NCBI GenBank assembly: GCA_934667105.1
Contig: CAKULG010000012.1
Location: 1 to 64,000, forward strand
DNA: 64,000 nt
Direction of reading: 5' to 3'
DNA from: an uncultured Clostridia bacterium
Lineage (GTDB): Bacteria > Bacillota > Clostridia > Christensenellales > Aristaeellaceae
This document shows positions 59,756-64,000 of this stretch, in pieces; positions within the stretch are counted from its first letter, which is position 1, and each line of letters starts with the position of its first letter. A program made the translations under genes and the position numbers. Below the pieces are notes generated by a model. The model was not told the origin of the DNA. It ran no database searches and saw only the letters and a list, made by a program, of their open reading frames with translations.

Positions 59756-60508
59756 ATGCGTACACCCATTATTGCCGGCAACTGGAAAATGAACAAAACC
59801 CCCGCCGAGGCCAAGGCCCTCATCAGCGAACTCAAGCCCCTGGTGGCGGACGCCAAGGCCACCGTGGTTATCTGCGTGCCCTTTGTGGATCTGTGCACCG
59901 CGCTGAAGGAAACCGAAGGCTCCAACATCCATGTGGGCGCGGAAAACGTGCATTTTAAAGAATCCGGCGCGTATACCGGCGAAATCTCCGCCCCCATGCT
60001 CAAGGAAATGGGCGTGGAATACGTCATCATCGGCCACAGCGAACGCCGCCAGTATTTCGGCGAAACCGACGCCACCGTGAATCTGCGCACCCTGGCCGCC
60101 GTGAAGGCGGGGCTCATCCCCATTATCTGCGTGGGCGAGCGTAAGGAAGAGCGCGAAGCGGGCTATACCAACGCCCTGGTGGAATACCAGACCCTGATCG
60201 CCCTCAACGGCCTCACCGAAGAAGAAATTAAAAACGTGGTCATCGCCTACGAGCCCGTCTGGGCCATCGGCACCGGCCTCACCGCCACCGACGAGCAGGC
60301 CAACGAAACCATCGGCGTCATCCGCGCCGCTATCGCCCGCAAGTACGGCCAGGCCGTGGCCGACGCTGTGCGCATCCAGTACGGCGGCAGCATGAACCCC
60401 AAGAACGTGAAGGGCCTTATGGCGCAGCCCGAAATCGACGGCGGCCTCATCGGCGGCGCTTCCCTCAAGGCTCCCGATTTCTCTCAGGTCGTTCTGTTCG
60501 ATCGGTAA
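59756..60508 (+). CDS. tpiA: Triosephosphate isomerase
   Basis: 250 aa. Catalytic lysine in AGNWKMN, histidine in YVIIGHSERRQYFGE, glutamate in VVIAYEPVWAIGTG, and the loop YGGSMNPKN are all intact. Interconverts dihydroxyacetone phosphate and glyceraldehyde-3-phosphate. ATG 59756 after AGGAGG. End of the cggR-pgk-tpiA cluster; gpmI and eno do not follow. Confidence 0.98.
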   Translation: MRTPIIAGNWKMNKTPAEAKALISELKPLVADAKATVVICVPFVDLCTALKETEGSNIHVGAENVHFKESGAYTGEISAPMLKEMGVEYVIIGHSERRQYFGETDATVNLRTLAAVKAGLIPIICVGERKEEREAGYTNALVEYQTLIALNGLTEEEIKNVVIAYEPVWAIGTGLTATDEQANETIGVIRAAIARKYGQAVADAVRIQYGGSMNPKNVKGLMAQPEIDGGLIGGASLKAPDFSQVVLFDR

Positions 60509-60523
60509 AGAAAAGGAAATAAT

Positions 60524-60564
60524 GCGGGGGAACCATTCTTTGTTGGTCAAAGAACGGTTCCCCC
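60524..60564. repeat. Dispersed hairpin repeat
   Basis: GGGGGAACCATTCTTTG (60526-60542) pairs with CAAAGAACGGTTCCCCC (60548-60564) with a single mismatch. Lies 16 bp after tpiA as its apparent terminator. Confidence 0.8.
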
Positions 60565-60636
60565 TTCCGCAACCTCAATCGGCGCGGCGGATCGCTGCCG
60601 CGCCCCCCGCTTGTTTCGGTTGACTCGCTCAGCTCC

Positions 60637-60802
60637 CCCCTCCAAGAAAACCGATTGGGTAGGGACAGGACATAAAAAAAACAGCTTGCTTCTCCGCCAG
60701 CAAACGGAAACGGGATGAAAAAAGCCCCCCCTCTGTTCCGTTTGCGGAAAAACAAGCTGATTTTTTATTGCCTCCTCCTATCCAATCGGCTTTCTTGAGG
60801 GG
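60637..60802. repeat. Long imperfect palindrome (MITE-like element)
   Basis: About 166 bp. Ends CCCCTCCAAGAAAACCGATTGG and CCAATCGGCTTTCTTGAGGGG are inverted copies. Inside, AACAGCTTGCTTCTCCGC and TTGCGGAAAAACAAGCTG, and GCAAACGGAA and TTCCGTTTGC, also pair. No open frame. Partial copies occur at 14637, 27385, 32858 and 42084. Confidence 0.75.
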
Positions 60803-60829
60803 CGGAAGGCAAAGCCCTTCGCCCCGCGC

Positions 60830-61930
60830 TCAGCCGATTCGCAGCGCTTGGTAGACCGCGTTCCGCAGGGGGGCGTGGAAAACAGGGCGAATGGCGGTCC
60901 ACCCCGACACATGGGTGATAAAAGCGATGGAAACGCCGTTTTCGCAATCGCACAGCTCATAGGAGCCCGCCGCGCCGTCCCAGCCGAATTCGCCCAAGGG
61001 AGAGGGCTGGCCCTGGCTTTTATCCACCAGCACCCGCACGCCCAGACCGTAGCTATAGCCGGGCCCGGCAGGGCAGCCGAAGGCGGGATCCTTCACCAGG
61101 CGGGACAGCTGCTCGGTGTGCAGCAGCGCCACGGTTTCGGGCCGGAGCAGGGCGTAGCCCTCCCGGCTTTGGCCCTTGCAGGCCAGCGCGTCCACCAGGC
61201 GGGCCATATCTTCCGCCGTGCTGACCACGCCCGCGCCGCCGCTGTAATAATGCGGGTTCAGCATATACACGCATTCGCAGGGCATTTTTTCATAGGCGCG
61301 GGTCTTTTCATCAAAGCGATACTGGGGAGCGATTTCCTCCGGCTGGAAGGAAAAAGAGGTGCGCGTCATGCCCAGGGGGCCGAAAACCTCCTCCTGCATA
61401 TACTGGCCGAAGGGCTTGCCCGTAACCTGCTCCGCCACCGCGGCCAGCACGTCGTGGCACAGGCTGTATTGGAAGCGATCGCCGGGGTTGAAGCACAGGG
61501 GGGATTCCACGAAGGAATTGACCACGCTGACGGTGTTCGCCCCGGGCTGGGCGGCGGCGGTGCGGATGGGCGGTTTGGAAAAATCATAATCCAGGCCGCC
61601 GCTCATGGTGAACAGATGGCGCACCGTCATCACGGTTTCGGGGGCCCGGCGCACCCCGTTTTCCAGCAGAAACGCCTTTTCAAAGGCGGGCAGATAGCGG
61701 GCGACGGGCGCGTCCAGCTCCACCAGCCCCCGCTCCACCAACCGCAGCACCCCCGTCACCGTCATCAGCTTGGAGCAGCTGTACAGAAAAAAGCGCTTGC
61801 CCAGGCCCTCCTGGCCCCGGTGAGCGTGAAACAGCACCCGGTGATCCTTTTGCACCAGCACCTCGCAATAGGGAAGGCCCAGGGCCTCCAGCGCGTCCAG
61901 ATCGCGCTCCACGGGCTGAAAATCATACAT
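60830..61930 (-). CDS. Serine hydrolase, class C beta-lactamase/esterase fold
   Basis: 366 aa, penicillin-binding-protein-like family. Nucleophile motif YSCSKLMT (S-x-x-K), the downstream YSLCHD in the position of the Y-x-N tyrosine, and a C-terminal GWDGAAGS in place of the KTG. It is probably an esterase or D-amino peptidase, not a true beta-lactamase. There is no signal peptide, so it is cytoplasmic. ATG 61930 is preferred to one seven codons earlier because AAAAGGAG precedes it; the genes overlap or abut the glycerate kinase. Confidence 0.87.
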   Translation of the reverse strand: MYDFQPVERDLDALEALGLPYCEVLVQKDHRVLFHAHRGQEGLGKRFFLYSCSKLMTVTGVLRLVERGLVELDAPVARYLPAFEKAFLLENGVRRAPETVMTVRHLFTMSGGLDYDFSKPPIRTAAAQPGANTVSVVNSFVESPLCFNPGDRFQYSLCHDVLAAVAEQVTGKPFGQYMQEEVFGPLGMTRTSFSFQPEEIAPQYRFDEKTRAYEKMPCECVYMLNPHYYSGGAGVVSTAEDMARLVDALACKGQSREGYALLRPETVALLHTEQLSRLVKDPAFGCPAGPGYSYGLGVRVLVDKSQGQPSPLGEFGWDGAAGSYELCDCENGVSIAFITHVSGWTAIRPVFHAPLRNAVYQALRIG

Positions 61931-61947
61931 GGCGTTATTTCTCCTTT

Positions 61948-63081
61948 TCATTTGTTTCCCGCCAGGAAAAGCCGCAGCGCGTTGCGGGCGGCGGCCAGCA
62001 GGTTTTCCTCCGCCTCCGTCAGCGCCTTTTCCAGGGGCACGGGGCCGGGGCAGATGGGAAACGCCGCGGTGAGCCCCTGGGCATAGGCCGCGTCCAGGGG
62101 GCCCGTCAGGCCGCCCACCAGCGCCGCGCAGGGGACCCCCTGCTTTTTCGCCCGTCGGGCCACGCCGATCACCGCCTTGCCCCGCAGGCTTTGCGCATCC
62201 AGCCAGCCCTCCCCGGTGAGCACCAGGGCGGCATTGGCCAGCAGGCCGTCGAAGCCCGTAATATCCAGCACGGCCTCGATGCCCATTTGCATCTCTCCGC
62301 CCAGCAGCGCGGCCATGCCGCCGCCCATGCCCCCCGCCGCGCCCGCGCCGGGGATGCGCAGCATATCCACCCCCGTATCCCGCAGGGCCACGCGCGCAAG
62401 ATGGGCCAGGCCCGCGTCCAGCCGGGCGATCATGGCCGCGTCCGCCCCCTTCTGGGGGCCGAACACCGCCGCCGCCCCCTGGGGGCCGCAGAGGGGGTTA
62501 TCAATATCGCACATCACCCGCAGCCGCACCCCGGAAAGCGCCTGCCGGGCGGGGGCGCAGTCAATGCGCGCGATCTGGCAAAGCGTTTCCCCCGTGGGGC
62601 AAAACGCCCGGCCCGCCGCATCCAGAAAGCGCACCCCCAGGGCCGCCGCCGCGCCGCAGCCGCCGTCGTTGGTGGCACTGCCGCCCAGGCCCAGAATGAT
62701 CTCCCGAGCGCCCTTTTCCAGCGCGTCCCGCATCAATTGGCCCACGCCGAGGGTGGTGGTTTTTTCGGGGTTCCGCTTCTCCCCTGCCAGGGGCAGGCCC
62801 GCCGCCGCGGCCATTTCCACCACGGCGGTTTTCTCATTCAGCCGACCATAGAAGCTGGGGCGCGTTTCGCCAAAAGGCCCCGCCGCCGGCAGGGCGATTT
62901 TTTCGCCCCCCAGAGCGGCGAGAAAGGCGTCCACCGTGCCCTCGCCCCCATCCGCCACTGGCAGCGCCCGGCAGGGAACCCCCGGCGCCTCCAGGGCGGC
63001 GGCCCGCGCCATCGCGGCGCACACCTGCATGGAGGACAGGCTGCCCTTAAAGGAATCGGGAATGCAGATAATTTCTTTCAT
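61948..63081 (-). CDS. Glycerate kinase
   Basis: 377 aa of the GarK/GlxK two-domain family. Phosphorylates D-glycerate (2- or 3-position not distinguishable). N-terminal IICIPDSFKGSLSSMQVC and LPVADGGEGTVDAFL, the core ILGLGGSATNDGGCGAA, then GAGAAGGMGGGMAAL and LTGEGWLDAQSLRGKAV, are diagnostic. ATG 63081 is preferred over GTG 63084 since GGGAGG lies 5 nt upstream. Fits the glycolytic theme but is separate from the pgk cluster. Confidence 0.94.
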   Translation of the reverse strand: MKEIICIPDSFKGSLSSMQVCAAMARAAALEAPGVPCRALPVADGGEGTVDAFLAALGGEKIALPAAGPFGETRPSFYGRLNEKTAVVEMAAAAGLPLAGEKRNPEKTTTLGVGQLMRDALEKGAREIILGLGGSATNDGGCGAAAALGVRFLDAAGRAFCPTGETLCQIARIDCAPARQALSGVRLRVMCDIDNPLCGPQGAAAVFGPQKGADAAMIARLDAGLAHLARVALRDTGVDMLRIPGAGAAGGMGGGMAALLGGEMQMGIEAVLDITGFDGLLANAALVLTGEGWLDAQSLRGKAVIGVARRAKKQGVPCAALVGGLTGPLDAAYAQGLTAAFPICPGPVPLEKALTEAEENLLAAARNALRLFLAGNK

Positions 63082-63092
63082 CACGGCCTCCC

Positions 63093-63974
63093 TTATTCCG
63101 TCATGCCCCGGAAGCCCTTGCCGATGATTTCGCTGGAGGAGGTGATGGTGATGAAGGAATGGGGATCGGCGGCGCGCACGAAGGTTTGCAGCTTCAGCGC
63201 CTGGGAGCGGTTCACCACCGCCATTACCACCTGGCGCTTCTCATGGCTGTAGGAGCCCACGCCCTCCGTCACCGTGGCGCTGTGATTCAATTCCTTCATA
63301 ATATAATCGCAGATGGGCGCGGCGTTCGCCGTCACGATGTGGAACACCTTGCACGTGCGCAGGTTATCCATCACCGTATCCACCAGCACGGATTTGAGGA
63401 ACAGGCCGAACAGGGAGATCAGCCCCGTCTCCATCCCGAAGGCGAAGCAGGACCAGAGCGCCACCGTCACATCCGCCAGGGCCAGGCCCGTGCCAATGTT
63501 GAAATGCGAATATTTTTTAATCAGCATGGCGATTACATCCGTGCCGCCTGAGGACGCGCCCACCTGAAACAGCAGCGCCGTGCCCACGGAGGGCAGCGCC
63601 ACGGCGAAGATCAATTCCAGCAGAGGCTGGCTGGTCATGGGCGCGCTCATAGGAAGGGCCCATTCGAAAAACATGGTGGCTAGGGAGGAAACCACCGTGG
63701 CGTAGGCGGTGCGCAGGCCAAAGGAGCGGCCCAGGCACAAAACCCCCACCAACAGCAGCAGGAGATTGAGAATCAAATTCAGCGTGGCGGTGGTGAGCCC
63801 AGGCAGATACCGGTGCATCAGGATGGAAAGGCCGCTGACGCCGCCGGTGGTGAAATGATTGGGGAATTTAAAGAAATAAACGCCCATGGCCACCAGCACC
63901 GCGCCCAAATTCAACAGCGCCGCTTCCCGCCACCAGCCCAGGGAAAACAGCGCGGGCTTTTCTGCGTTTTTCAT
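63093..63974 (-). CDS. YitT-family membrane protein
   Basis: 293 aa. Five to six transmembrane helices (about residues 20-185, including FFKFPNHFTTGGVSGLSI and VGASSGGTDVIAML), then a cytoplasmic DUF2179 domain (about 220-293: KVFHIVTANAAPICDYIMKELN and RQVVMAVVNRSQ). Family of unknown transport role. Ends 9 nt before glycerate kinase; ATGA overlap with the preceding gene fragment at the window edge. Confidence 0.93.
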   Translation of the reverse strand: MKNAEKPALFSLGWWREAALLNLGAVLVAMGVYFFKFPNHFTTGGVSGLSILMHRYLPGLTTATLNLILNLLLLLVGVLCLGRSFGLRTAYATVVSSLATMFFEWALPMSAPMTSQPLLELIFAVALPSVGTALLFQVGASSGGTDVIAMLIKKYSHFNIGTGLALADVTVALWSCFAFGMETGLISLFGLFLKSVLVDTVMDNLRTCKVFHIVTANAAPICDYIMKELNHSATVTEGVGSYSHEKRQVVMAVVNRSQALKLQTFVRAADPHSFITITSSSEIIGKGFRGMTE

Positions 63975-64000
63975 GCGCCGAACCCCATCTCCAGCAGCCA
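63971..64000 (-). CDS. C-terminal end of an upstream gene (partial)
   Basis: On the minus strand the final ten codons of a frame, WLLEMGFGA then TGA, overlap the YitT start as ATGA. Too little is visible to name a product; the overlap and frame suggest an operon with yitT. Confidence 0.4.
   Translation of the reverse strand, partial: WLLEMGFGA

Overview
The window is about 64 kb of GC-rich Firmicute (Clostridia-type) chromosome. Evidence for an anaerobic, endospore-forming host: stage IV sporulation protein A (8547-10046), SpoVT (46280-46834), a single-chain pyruvate:ferredoxin oxidoreductase (27922-31464), a two-gene SufC/SufBD-like Fe-S system (25679-27326), an HrcA/CIRCE-controlled hrcA-grpE-dnaK-dnaJ operon, CggR and MreB. 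The high-GC, 'ALAEE'-type signal peptides suggest an uncultured gut Clostridia (Christensenellales/Oscillospirales-like). That placement is inference.

Layout. 1-2.5 kb: oleate hydratase (running off the left edge) with a TetR regulator. 2.7-7 kb: a PAP2-like membrane protein and a polar amino-acid ABC transporter. 7.5-10 kb: a Usp-domain protein, a small membrane protein and SpoIVA. 10.2-13.6 kb: GH27 alpha-galactosidase with a tiny zinc-ribbon protein, then a divergent MerR/aldo-keto reductase pair. 13.97-14.12 kb: tRNA-Gln(CTG) and tRNA-Glu(CTC). 15-19 kb: a MarR-heterodimeric ABC exporter operon. 19-24.7 kb: nucleoside phosphorylase and the heat-shock operon. 24.9-27.3 kb: TrmO and the Fe-S genes. 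27.9-35.8 kb: PFOR, a TIM-barrel isomerase, BrnQ with a probable attenuator, and MreB. 36-43.5 kb: AddA, GH36 alpha-galactosidase, MntP behind a manganese (yybP-ykoY) riboswitch, and YajC. 43.6-46.1 kb: the CRISPR island. 46.3-51.8 kb: SpoVT, a diaminopimelate decarboxylase-like enzyme, a P-loop ATPase, GNAT, VTC and DUF4956. 51.8-64 kb: CotH, an Xre regulator, a secreted FN3 protein, cggR-pgk-tpiA, a serine hydrolase, glycerate kinase and YitT.

The most unusual system is a self-contained minimal type V-like CRISPR locus. A 514-residue TnpB-like RuvC nuclease (43688-45232) has its RuvC triad but a degenerate zinc ribbon. It is followed by about 200 nt of strongly structured non-coding DNA with three hairpins and an anti-repeat, then an array of nine 33-nt repeats plus a decayed tenth. 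No cas1, cas2 or tnpA is present. The anti-repeat lies only 43 nt upstream of the complementary segment of repeat 1 on the same strand, so a precursor could fold into one omegaRNA-like guide. This looks like an intermediate between TnpB/omegaRNA and Cas12/tracrRNA/crRNA.

The second notable pattern is a family of intergenic elements. Perfect or near-perfect GC-rich stems with a conserved TTCTTTG...CAAAGAA top and compensatory changes lower down sit at the 3' ends of most operons. Some are associated with a long imperfect palindrome and with a 97-bp unit, which is tandemly triplicated inside one hairpin loop at 27.6-27.9 kb.
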